Of a stretch of DNA of 64,000 nucleotides, positions 49,601-58,870 are shown one piece after another. Source of the stretch: Brevipalpus yothersi (Eukaryota > Arthropoda > Arachnida > Trombidiformes > Tenuipalpidae). The stretch spans positions 44,812 through 108,811 of the forward strand of contig QZCP01000132.1 in assembly GCA_003956705.1 (NCBI GenBank). Reading direction: 5' to 3'. The stretch's first letter is position 1, and each line of letters starts with the position of its first letter. The position numbers and the translations under genes were made by a program. Below the pieces are notes generated by a model. It worked only from the letters and a program-made list of their open reading frames with translations. It ran no database searches and was not told where the DNA came from.

Positions 49601-52600
49601 ATTTGATGGGAATTAACAACATTGTGTATCCTGAGATTTTTCTTGGTGTCAATTCTGTATGAATTATCTGAAATTTTTTCAATGATTTTGAATGGTCCGC
49701 TTCTTCTGGTAGCTAATTTTCCCAGAGAATTATTTTCAATCATTACTAAATCACCTACGTTGAAAGAATGGTTTTTGTGCTTTTCATCATAATATTTTTT
49801 GTTTGTTTCGTGAGAGGTTTTCGAATTTTCGAAAGCTAGTTTTCTGGCTTCCTCCAAATTTGGTTTATCTTTCAAAGAATTCTCATATTTAGAGTAGCCA
49901 GTCAACAGGAATTTCGGAGAGAACTTGGTGGACGAATGCATTGTGTTGTTGTATTCATTAACTGATTGAAATGCCAAATTTGGCCAAGGAATTTTTCCTT
50001 CATTTTCATAGTTCTTACATCTCATCATATCAACAATAGTTTGGTTGACTCTCTCTACCATGCCATTACTTTTAGCACAATAGGCTGGAATGAGTTTAAA
50101 TTGAATATCATTTTCATTCAAAAAAGATCGAAAATTTTTCGAAGTAATCCCCGGATAATTATCCGAAATCAGGATTTTTGGAGTGCCAATGATTAATACA
50201 TTTTCGAGTAATTTCCGAAAATCAGTGGCCTTTTGTGTTTTCGATGGTTTACACCAAACGAAACGAGTGAAGTGATCAATTGCAAGATGTAAGTATTTTA
50301 ATTTAGATTGATAGCCTTCGAATCCACCAACAGTATCAATTGAAATGATTTCTAATGGTGTTTCGGCTGGTCCGGTGATGGACATCGATCCAAATTTTGG
50401 ATTCCTTTTGATCTTGTTTATTGAGCACGTTTTACACGTGTCTACATATGACTTGATGTCAGTGGTCATATCTGGCCAAAAATATGTTTTCGAGATCATT
50501 TGGAGCATTTTCTTAACTCCAATGTGACCAAATTGATGATGAAATTCATCGATTATCTTGGCTCTCAGTGATACTGGTGTATAGTATCGAGTAAATAAGC
50601 CTTTTTTCTTGACTAAAAAGTCTTCATTGTTTTTCTCATATGGAAGTGGTATTCCTTCCATTTTTTCTTCGTTTTGAGCTTGTTTCAAAACGTTTTTGCA
50701 AATGAGATTGACAATTTTCAAGTGATCTTCATGATGAAAATCTAGATTGATTGGTGCTCGAGAAAGAGCATCAGCTCCGATATTTTGAGCTCCTGGCCGA
50801 TATTTGATTTCGAAATTATATTGACTTAATTTCAATGCCCACTTGAATAGTCTCGTTCGTGGCTTTTTGATTTTATTCAGCCATTGCAATGCAAGGTGAT
50901 CAGTGATCACTATGAATTTCTTACCATACAAATAATGGTGCCAGTAATCTAGAGCATCCACTACTGCTAAACATTCTAATTCACATGGATCGTAATTCGT
51001 TTCATATGGTAATAATTTTCTCGAAAAATATGCGATTGGATGGAGAGCTTTATTCGAATCTTCCTGCTTCAAAACTGCTCCAACTCCTATTTTTGATGCA
51101 TCCGTTTCTACATGGCAGGGTTCTTCTGGATCAAAAATCATCAAAACTGGTGCTGAGGTGAGAATTATCTTAATATCTTCAAAAGCTTTCCTACAACTTT
51201 CATCCCATTTAAAAACAGTTTCATTCTTGAGTAGGTTGAACATTGGAAACAAAATTTTCGTCACATTTGGAATGAATTTTCGATAATAATTGATTTTCCC
51301 TAATAATCGTTGCAGAGCTTTTTTATTGTTCGGAGGTGGAAACCTGAGTATGGCGGATACATTATCATTCAACGGAGATATCTGATTTTTCCTTATTTTG
51401 TGTCCTAAATATTCCACTTCCTCGAGAGCAAACTTACATTTCGATAATTTCAATTTAATCCCTTCAGCTTGAAGAGCAGAAAATAAAGCTCTCAGGTGAA
51501 CTAGATGCTCTTCTGAATTCTTTGAATGGATTAGAAAATCATCAATGTAATTATGACAAAAATCTTGTAGATTATACTTCTCGATCATACGATACATGAT
51601 TCGAGAAAAAATGGCACTACTGTTCCGGTATCCGAACGCTAATCTCAGAAATTCGAAATGATTACGTTGTGTAACGAAAGCTAGTTTTTGAGTATCTTTT
51701 TCTCGTACCTTTATGTGCCAAAAACCTGAGGAAATATCAATTGTAGAGAAGATTGAGCTGCCATGCAATTTATCCAAAATATCTTCTATTCTGGGAAACG
51801 GATAACTGTCAACTATTGAAATTTCATTAAGCTTCCGGAAGTCAATGCATAGTCTAGATTTCTCACCCTCATCTTTTTTGTTTACCAAGGTAATTGGAGC
51901 TGAATATGGAGATGTCGAGTGTCTGATGATGTTGAACTTCAATAATTGTTTGATTTGTTCATCGATTATCTTTTGATCAGACTCTGAACAACGATAAGGC
52001 CTCAAACTGATTGGCATATCTGATGTTAAATTAATCTGAGCCTCATCTAGTTTCACCTCACCAATATCGTATTTGTGTTTCGAAAAAATATCTGAAAATT
52101 CGGTGAGTAAATTTTGAATGGGATCATTTTCTACACTATTTACTGATGAAGCTGTTTGATTTGGGATCTGGTCAATTGTTGTGGTCACTTCTTGACCAAG
52201 TAATGTAAGTGATTGTGTAACTTGATCATCTTCTTCAAGCTTAAGTCTGAATTTTTTTCGATTATCTAATCCTAAAATAATTGGATGGACACTTGATTTG
52301 ACCACATGGAATTGTATGTTTTCCGTGATTAATCCTATGGTAACTAACGCTGTTGTGTAGCCTGAACATTCCGAAAGAGCATCAAAGCCTCGAATGGCTA
52401 TTTTATTGGGAATAATGGAGAGATTCAATTTCGGGAGCAAATGAGAAGATATAATAGAAATATTGGCTCCCGTATCAAATAAAATTGGAACAACTTTATC
52501 GTTTATGATAGCTCTTAGAATAATGAGTGGAGAACATTCAGGCTCAATTAGTTTAAAACTTTTGGTGGTTGGGTTTTGTTAGGGAAAGAGAGAGGTTTGA

Positions 52601-55600
52601 ACTTTTTGGACGGATTGAAACTTGAATTGGAATTCTTTGGATTAAACCAACAATCGTACGTGTAGTGCATACGATTAGGATGCCCTTTTTCCATACAAAT
52701 TTTGCATGGATTAGGCGCAACTTTTCTCTTGGAAGAGAATTGTTTTCTTGGCTCATGATTCATGGGCCGATTTTTCGAAACTTCACTCAATTTGAGGTTA
52801 GTTTCCGCTTGTCTTGCGATGTTGTAAAACTCATCCATAGTTGGAGGTTTTATGGTGGTGAAGAATGAGGATAAAGAGGGTGATAAACCATCAATCATCA
52901 ACGTGACGATTTGCATTTCAGTCAGTTCAGCATTCATTCCAAGTTCTCTCTTCTTTTCGAAATAAACTTTGATACCTTTTTGGGAATCATATTTGAGTCG
53001 ACAGAATTCGACCAAAGGATCAACTAACTTGATATCGAAACGTTTCAGAAATAATTCTTTCATTTCATCATACTCAATTTTTTCATTCCTTCTCAAAGTA
53101 GTTATATACCATTCAGCAGCCTCATCACTCAGAAAGTTACCTAACATGAAAATTTTATCGGAATTAGACCATTTCTTACGATCTGATAACATGTCAAATC
53201 TGTATATCCAATTCCTAGCTGACACCTTACTACTGTCACCTTTGAATTCTTTTATCGTAATCTCATTGGAACAAAAAGTATTGCTTACATTGGATACATG
53301 TTGTTGTTGTTGTTGTTGACCACTGGTCGGTTGCCCACTATCAACCGGTTCCAAGTTGGTCGAGCTGGCATTTGAGTTTGAACGAACGTTTCTCAGATTA
53401 TATGTATTCATAACTTAATCGATTGTGATCAAATCAGCAAAAGAAGCAGTAAAAACACGAGCTTTTCAGTTGTTGACAATGTTCACCACTGTTGTAAACC
53501 GTTGATGTTACCAGTAGATCGATTTTCAATGTTGGCAATCGCAATGCGCATAATCCACGACCTGCGCTACCAAAACTTGTGAAACTTTTTATGACCCTTT
53601 GTCCGTTCGGTCAAGAAAGGCGGAGAAGAAAAAAAATGGCGAAAAAGTTTTCTCCAATGGTATTCAAATAGGGCACAAAATCATCTAACTTTCGATCAGT
53701 ATTCCAAAAATATTGGCATTTGAAACCATATCAGTATATCGATAGACTCAATATAGCGTGAGCAATCCAAATTAGTCAAAAAATCTTGAAGATTTCGTCC
53801 AATAAAAATTTCAGTCAAAAATTTTGAGGATGATGAAAATGCTGAAAAAAGTGGAAAAATCACTTATTTTTCGACCATATTTCCAAAAGTATACATGATA
53901 CAGGATTTTTGAGTACACCAATAGATTCAGATTGACGAGAAGAACCCAATTACATCAAGAAATCATAAGGTTTGTGTCGAGGAAAAATTTTGGCCAAAAA
54001 TTTTGATGATGATGAGAAAGTTGAAAAAAGTGGAAAAATCACTTATTTTTGGGCCATATTTCGAAAAGTATATATGATACAGAGCTTTTGATTACACCAA
54101 TAGATTCAGACTGATGAGATGAATCCAAATTCACCAAGAAACTAACAGATCTGAGTCAACCAAGAAATTTGGCCGAAAATTTTGAGGATGATGAAATTGA
54201 TGAAAAAAGTTGAAAAATCACTTATTTTTGGGTCATATTTCAGGAAGCATACACATTTCAGGGTCCATTTACATATCAAATGATTCAGTGTGTTGAGGTA
54301 AATCCAAATCCATCAAAAGAACTCAAGAATTCCAAAGAATAACAATTTTCGCCGAAAAGTTTTGACAATCATGAAAATGATGAAATTTGGTCAAAAAAAA
54401 TTTTTAATTTTTGCTCATATCTTCTGAATGAAGGATCACACATGTGTTTTTCTTGAAGATTCTGAATCAGTATCAACTAATTATCACGAAAACATCAGCA
54501 TCACGATGAAAAGTAGAAAAATAAGAATTTTGGCCAGAATTTTCGATGAAAGTGGAAAACTGAGAAAATCACTTAATTTTTGTCTATAACTTTTGATTGA
54601 TGGGTCACAGAATCGATTTCTTTTCACCCACAGACTCAGTTGATTGTGATTATGAAGAATATATAGAAACTAATCATTAAAAAAGCTTGAATCAAAATTT
54701 CACCATGAAAAAATTTGAAAAAATGGTCAAAACCTGAAAATTTTAGGTTTTTTTCACTCAAAACTGATAATGATCGAATTGATCTCGGTGGAATGTGAGA
54801 TTATGATAGCAACACATGAATCACAACATCAAATTGATTTTAATTAGAATGATAATAATGATATTGAACCAAAAAAATGTATTGAGATATTCAAAGTGAA
54901 AGGTTTTCAACACTCAAACTAACGCTCACGGTGTTCAAATCGAACTGAGCTTCTTTGTCCGTTGAGTTCTCAACGGCCACAACCCAAATCTTGCCCTGGA
55001 GTTAGCTTGTCCCGGGACTTTTTCTAGTTCTTGGGAATTTTAGGTGTCCCAAAGGACTGAGGTCAAAATGGAGGAGAGGAAAGAAAGAGAGAGAGAGAGA
55101 GCAAGCAAGCAAGTTAGCAAGCTATACTCTTACAGCCTCTTCACTGACAATTTATCTTTCCGATACTGTACTTTTCAAACTTTCAGATAAACTGAGAACG
55201 ACTAAATACCTTTAACTTTACATGACTCTCCTGGTGAACTTGGATCACCAAAATAACCGGGAGCACATTTCTCGCATCTCCTGCCTTCATAACCCAGTGG
55301 ACATGAACTGCAAGTGACATCATTATCGGTGTCCAAGTAGCAAGTTGGAGAGAACCTAAAGACAATTAGAAACATGTTGAGAGAATGAGAAAAATTTTCC
55401 GACGAGCAAAAAACGACTCATACCAATTTGGCGGGAAACCAGCGGTCCAAAGGCTTGATAATCTGTGGAAATTGAGGTGAATACGATTTAATTAATATTG
55501 ATGCCATATAACTGACTTTCATCTCATTTAGTATACGCACTGTTTGGATGGAGTTAAATAAGGACATGGACAAGGTTGACAATCGTTTGGTTGACGTCCA

Positions 55601-57499
55601 GTTGCATCACCAAAATAGCCTCGAGCACATCGATCACAATTGAAGCCCGCCGTATTATGTTGACAATCATAACATCGACCTGTCAATTCATCGCACTTTT
55701 CCGAATGACCATTGCATGAACAGGCAAGGCTGAGTTTTATACACTTTCCCAAGTACAATTCATCTCGATGTCGAATATATCGGGATCCACAAGCCTGAAG
55801 AGATAGTGATTGTGAGATATGAGCTATTAAGCTGGAAATTTCTTACCTCACATGAGTTACCGATGTAACCTTCCGGACAGGAGCATTTCTCCACAAATAC
55901 AGAATCAGGCAAATTCGGTGAGTCCAAGTAGGCAACAGTATCCATTCGAATGTCCAATATACTGGATTCAACGAATTCAACATCATAGCTTGCTCGAATA
56001 TAAATATAATCGAGATCAGCTAGAACTCTCATGATCTCTTCACGACTTGCTATCTGATTGAGTGAATGTTTGGTCCTCAAGTTTTTTTCATTTTTGGTCC
56101 ACTGTCCAACCCAAAATCGTACTTCCACTTTATTATCCTCGAAATGTGAAATAGGATTGCTCAATCGATGGAATAGTAATAAATTATTTCCCGATATCAC
56201 AACATCGAAAACTTCAGGATCTTTTGAGATGAATCCTGTTTTGTAACGAAATTTATAGCGTAAATAGCCACCATAACTATTGAGCTATTGAAATAAATAT
56301 TATATTATATTATATTAGAAAAAATATCAGATCAAATTGTAAAAATACGATTGGGAGCTTATTCATTCACCTGATTGCCAAGAAATTGGCTTGGTAAAGT
56401 CCAGTAAAAAAATGCATCATCTGGAGTATTCGGATCTATACCCCCTTGATTTATTTTAAATTCTCGAATAGAAGGACTGTAAATGATGGCTTGCTGATCA
56501 GGTGGGTAAAGATCACCAATGTTTGCAAAAGTATCATCGGTGAGTTGACGCATCACAATTAAAGAGATATCTTTCTCTAAGACGATGCTCTGGAGAGAAA
56601 ATGAATGGATAAAATTTTGTCAGATTTTTTCGAATGATCACGAGTCAAAACTGGAAAAATGACCACAATCTTCTTTTTCTACTCACAGGTATCAGTTTAG
56701 AATTGCTGCTGAAACAGCGATTTGTAACTCCAAAACAATGGCAGCGTAAGCATTCGGATTGATTATTTGCTTTGCTATTAAAGAATGGTGGGGTACAAAT
56801 TGCATTCCTTGATTTGATCATCACAACTGAGCCTCTACCAGCAGTTATATTCTTAACATTTTCAGCATAACAGCTCCATATTCCAGAATCGTTGAGCTGT
56901 GTTTCACGTATCACAAGTATTCCTAATCCATCTGCACTAGTCCAGACAAATCGAGAAGAAGGGTTAATTCGCTGTCCATTGAACATCCACATTATATTCG
57001 GTTCAGGCTTGCCAAGAGCATAACAGGACATCGTCAAATTATCACCCTCTTGAACGATCAAATTTTCATCAGGCTGCTGAGTAATAGTTGGTCCAGCTGA
57101 AATGAAAAATTGATTAGAACAGTGATCATCAGCATCAATGTGTTCAAGTTAGTGGCAAAAACAACTTACCGCATCCGATTTCATCTGAAGAATCGATACA
57201 ATCAGATTTCGAATCACAGAGATATTCTTTTGGAATGCATTGATTACTATCTGAACAGGCGAATTCATCCCAACGGCAATTGGGATCATTTTCGCCTCGT
57301 TCTGACGGAGAGACAAGAATCATGAGTAATCAATGACTAACTTAAAAAATCTGATTTCCTTACCACATCCAGCATCAGATGGACTGTTGATACAATCAAA
57401 TAATTGTAGATCATCTGATGCGATGATAAATTTGGTATTAAAATGGATAAAAAAGCAGAGAAGGGTGAACAATAGAAATAAATAAATTCTCACTTCCAT
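46649..57499 (-). CDS. Compact perlecan-like basement-membrane protein
   Basis: Ten minus-strand exons join in phase to about 953 residues: 57499-57364, 57301-57170, 57096-56687, 56589-56371, 56284-55847, 55794-55541, 55462-55424, 55355-55210, 47806-47531 and 47460-46649. Order: signal peptide (1-25); a Cys-containing leader that may be a partial LDL-receptor A unit; an LDLa repeat (54-89, CDSKSDCIDSSDEIGC); an Ig domain (90-185); a laminin IV domain (about 215-420, YGGYLRYKFRY); laminin EGF repeats (445-590, CSCNGHSEKCDELTGRCYDC and CPLGYEGRRCEKCAPGYFGD); two Ig domains (592-775); and one laminin G domain (about 780-935). This is the domain order of perlecan (HSPG2, trol, UNC-52), but each module occurs once or twice where perlecans have many. 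The stop follows the last laminin-G cysteine by nine codons. One intron hosts nested transposons. Confidence 0.86.
47851..47876. repeat. Tc1 terminal inverted repeat, left
   Basis: 26 bp that are the exact reverse complement of 55143-55168, preceded by TA. Confidence 0.93.
47972..48950 (-). pseudogene. Tc1-type transposase, DD34E, one frameshift
   Basis: The N-terminal part (48950 to about 48560, ATG at 48950) encodes the paired helix-turn-helix DNA-binding region and the GRK-like basic motif (VGTGRKP). The C-terminal part (about 48557-47972) encodes the catalytic core: IFSDEATFSLHG (first Asp), FQQDNAPCH (second Asp) and SPDLNPIENAWG (Glu), with exactly 34 residues between the second Asp and the Glu. 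The two halves lie in different frames. The shift maps to a run of four T (minus strand) at 48554-48557, consistent with one extra base. All catalytic residues are kept, so decay is recent or the shift is a sequencing error. Confidence 0.9.
49105..49445 (-). repeat. 3' LTR of the retrotransposon (341 bp)
   Basis: Same length as the 5' LTR and identical by eye. On the minus strand an ATTAAA (49155-49150) lies about 45 bp from the 3' end and is a candidate poly(A) signal. A short AG microsatellite and a CAAG repeat lie inside the LTR. Confidence 0.97.
49446..49457 (-). promoter_or_regulatory. Polypurine tract of the retrotransposon
   Basis: On the minus strand AAAGTCGGGGGA abuts the 3' LTR. 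It is purine-rich with two internal pyrimidines and ends with the G-run typical of plus-strand primers. Confidence 0.65.
49579..52557 (-). CDS. pol: Retrotransposon Pol: protease, reverse transcriptase, RNase H, integrase
   Basis: A single open frame of about 992 codons counted from the frameshift site, with no stops. Protease active site FDTGANIS (Asp 28). Reverse transcriptase with FSTIDISSGFWHIKV (first catalytic Asp, about 274) and NYIDDFL (337-341). RNase H with HVETDASKIG (Asp about 486) and ITDHLALQWL. Integrase with the zinc-binding HHQFGHIG...CKTCSINK region, then SIDTVGG (D741), ISDNYPG (D799) and GMVERVNQ (E835), spaced as DD35E. A GPF-type C-terminal module (RRSGPFKIIEKISDNSYRI) follows; no chromodomain was seen. 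Translation needs a -1 shift out of gag, since no ATG precedes the protease. Confidence 0.96.
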   Translation of the reverse strand, partial: FKLIEPECSPLIILRAIINDKVVPILFDTGANISIISSHLLPKLNLSIIPNKIAIRGFDALSECSGYTTALVTIGLITENIQFHVVKSSVHPIILGLDNRKKFRLKLEEDDQVTQSLTLLGQEVTTTIDQIPNQTASSVNSVENDPIQNLLTEFSDIFSKHKYDIGEVKLDEAQINLTSDMPISLRPYRCSESDQKIIDEQIKQLLKFNIIRHSTSPYSAPITLVNKKDEGEKSRLCIDFRKLNEISIVDSYPFPRIEDILDKLHGSSIFSTIDISSGFWHIKVREKDTQKLAFVTQRNHFEFLRLAFGYRNSSAIFSRIMYRMIEKYNLQDFCHNYIDDFLIHSKNSEEHLVHLRALFSALQAEGIKLKLSKCKFALEEVEYLGHKIRKNQISPLNDNVSAILRFPPPNNKKALQRLLGKINYYRKFIPNVTKILFPMFNLLKNETVFKWDESCRKAFEDIKIILTSAPVLMIFDPEEPCHVETDASKIGVGAVLKQEDSNKALHPIAYFSRKLLPYETNYDPCELECLAVVDALDYWHHYLYGKKFIVITDHLALQWLNKIKKPRTRLFKWALKLSQYNFEIKYRPGAQNIGADALSRAPINLDFHHEDHLKIVNLICKNVLKQAQNEEKMEGIPLPYEKNNEDFLVKKKGLFTRYYTPVSLRAKIIDEFHHQFGHIGVKKMLQMISKTYFWPDMTTDIKSYVDTCKTCSINKIKRNPKFGSMSITGPAETPLEIISIDTVGGFEGYQSKLKYLHLAIDHFTRFVWCKPSKTQKATDFRKLLENVLIIGTPKILISDNYPGITSKNFRSFLNENDIQFKLIPAYCAKSNGMVERVNQTIVDMMRCKNYENEGKIPWPNLAFQSVNEYNNTMHSSTKFSPKFLLTGYSKYENSLKDKPNLEEARKLAFENSKTSHETNKKYYDEKHKNHSFNVGDLVMIENNSLGKLATRRSGPFKIIEKISDNSYRIDTKKNLRIHNVVNSHQMSPFVTH
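52548..53411 (-). CDS. gag: Retrotransposon Gag
   Basis: 287 codons from an ATG at 53411. The middle holds a retrotransposon-gag type capsid region (EFKGDSSKVSARNWIYRFD; DEAAEWYITTLRR; FDIKLVDPLVEFCRL; YFEKKRELGM). Near the C-terminus is a nucleocapsid-like zinc knuckle with spacing C-x2-C-x4-H-x9-C (CKICMEKGHPN to DCWF), longer than the usual C-x2-C-x4-H-x4-C. A glutamine run near residues 33-38 comes from CAA repeats. The stop codon TAA at 52550-52548 directly follows the slippery site. Confidence 0.93.
   Translation of the reverse strand: MNTYNLRNVRSNSNASSTNLEPVDSGQPTSGQQQQQQHVSNVSNTFCSNEITIKEFKGDSSKVSARNWIYRFDMLSDRKKWSNSDKIFMLGNFLSDEAAEWYITTLRRNEKIEYDEMKELFLKRFDIKLVDPLVEFCRLKYDSQKGIKVYFEKKRELGMNAELTEMQIVTLMIDGLSPSLSSFFTTIKPPTMDEFYNIARQAETNLKLSEVSKNRPMNHEPRKQFSSKRKVAPNPCKICMEKGHPNRMHYTYDCWFNPKNSNSSFNPSKKFKPLSFPNKTQPPKVLN
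52551..52557 (-). promoter_or_regulatory. Slippery heptamer T TTA AAC for -1 ribosomal frameshifting
   Basis: In the gag frame the codons are GTT TTA AAC TAA; the heptamer T TTA AAC fits X XXY YYZ exactly. Slipping one base back gives TTT AAA CTA, which enters the pol frame just upstream of the protease. Confidence 0.8.
53600..54793 (-). repeat. Tandem repeats of about 179 bp in the retrotransposon leader
   Basis: The motif AAAAATCACTTATTTTT or close variants recurs at about 53676 (weaker), 53855, 54034, 54213, 54392 (weaker), 54565 and 54736 (weaker). The three best intervals are 179 bp each. Between these anchors, matching words recur, such as GATGATGAAAATG, CATATTTC(C/G)AAAAGTATA and ACACCAATAGATTCAGA. 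The array fills the space between the 5' LTR and gag and has no coding frame. Confidence 0.85.
54794..55134 (-). repeat. 5' LTR of the retrotransposon (341 bp)
   Basis: Same sequence as the 3' LTR. It should hold the element's promoter; I could not identify a convincing TATA box. Confidence 0.97.
55143..55168. repeat. Tc1 terminal inverted repeat, right
   Basis: 26 bp matching the left end in inverse orientation, followed by TA at 55169-55170. Only about 30 bp of the transposon remains on this side of the LTR element. Confidence 0.93.
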
Positions 57500-58870
57500 T
57501 GAAGCTAGCTAAAAAAATTTGGGCATCATAAAAGAAATGAATGCATAGATAACACGATAGCCATTGCAGCTATCGAAAAGTTTTCCACATGAAACGGCAG
57601 GATCCAAGTTCTGGTCGATCTCATTACGCGAAGTTAAATTGTCGGGCAAAGTTATTTGTCATCAGTTTTAACGAGCCTAGTATTTTTATTTGAACTCTTA
57701 CAAAACGTTGGGCTTGTTGATAAGCGAATCATCTGGTCCACATTTGTTCAGAGTCGAATCTGATCTTCATTCGACGAAGCCCTATCACACGAATTCTGCC
57801 CGCGCACCTCAATCCAATGGCTAATTAATGATAAGAAATGGATAATTTTTAGAAATGATCTGAAAATAAAGTAGACAAATGGAAGAACAATTGATGGATT
57901 CAAAAAATTAATTTTTACTTGGTCTTACAAAAGGAAGGAATATTCGATCTTATCTAGCCTTCTATAAATGTTAATTGCAACGTCATCGTGACTGCAATAG
58001 ATCGACATGATTGGGGCTCTTTTACACGGTGGAGATCTAGCCGAATCGTTCTGATTTGGACAAAAACAGTTATTTTTGCTATTTTTTCTTTCTTCTCATT
58101 TCTTTCCATCAAATTATTTTTATTCTCGATGTCACGAAAAAAAAGATCAAGAAAGAAAGAGGATTGATCTTGATCCAAACAATGACTAGCTCATAACCTC
58201 CAAGTTCACTCAAAAGATTGAAGTTTAGTGTGCGATATTCGACAGGGTCGATTAAATCCAGATTCAACAACGATATTTTTCATATTGTTATTATTTTGGC
58301 TTGTTGACAAATTAGAGTAGTTGTAGCTTGGATAGTTCAGGTATTTGTCCCACTTCGAAAGGGTAGGCACGACACACAAAACGTTGACATTCGTTTTGGA
58401 AGATTTTTAAGTACCAAATATGTGCTCCTGAACAACGAGAGTTGATCCCTTCTAGTGAAATAGAAATCAGATGAGCTCGCAAATCTTTCGAAAAAGCTTC
58501 AAAAAAAGTCAGTTGAAAAAATGATCGGAGGTTTTCAAACAGAGCTGAATTGAGGATCTGATTTTGCTTTTTTTCTTTGTTACATGCATCATGTTTCGTT
58601 CGGATGATAACCAGAACATGCCCACAGGGTTTGTGAATCTACTCAGGATTCGGACCATGCATTACACTGTTGAGATGAACGAGGAGGCGAAAATCTGGGA
58701 GGACCAGCTGCCTTGTGGGTGGTGAATGCTCTGTCTTTTTCTCTGTGAGAGAGACAAATGCAGATATCATCGATATCATCGATTCAAGTCTTCAAGAGAT
58801 GAATGAAAGGTCGAAGAAAATCTCATGAAACTCTCGACGCAATTGAGTGTGCTGCCTCATGACTGGTTGA
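57500..58870. other. Interval between the perlecan-like gene and CSRNP
   Basis: AT-rich; holds the perlecan promoter (near 57500-57800, with a GC-richer patch CTGCCCGCGCACC around 57796) and the 3' UTR of CSRNP. No coding sequence recognised. Confidence 0.4.

Larger units (their letters stand above)
49105..55134 (-). mobile_element. Ty3/gypsy LTR retrotransposon, apparently intact, no env
   Basis: A 6.03-kb element with two 341-bp LTRs that look identical base for base by eye. In minus orientation the LTRs start TGTAAGAG and end CTCACA. A 4-bp target duplication GCCT flanks it (49101-49104 and 55135-55138). Order on the minus strand: 5' LTR, 1.38-kb repeat-rich leader, gag, pol (protease, reverse transcriptase, RNase H, integrase), polypurine tract, 3' LTR. 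The protease-to-integrase order places it in Ty3/gypsy (Metaviridae). No envelope frame exists after pol. It lies inside the Tc1 element. Confidence 0.97.
47851..55168 (-). mobile_element. Tc1-type DNA transposon, split by an LTR retrotransposon
   Basis: Ends carry matching 26-bp terminal inverted repeats (47851-47876 and 55143-55168, starting CAGTATCGGAAAG) flanked by the TA target duplication (47849-47850 and 55169-55170). Subtracting the inserted retroelement and its extra GCCT leaves about 1.28 kb, the normal size of a Tc1/mariner element. It lies within a perlecan intron with its transposase in the same direction as the host gene. Confidence 0.93.

Noticed and set aside
49966..53319. Plus-strand open frames opposite gag and pol
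   Set aside because: Shadows of the minus-strand polyprotein with no family resemblance.
49579..53411. Possibility that the gag-pol element is an infectious errantivirus
   Set aside because: No third open frame for an envelope lies between pol and the 3' LTR (only about 120 bp), so it is a plain Ty3/gypsy retrotransposon.
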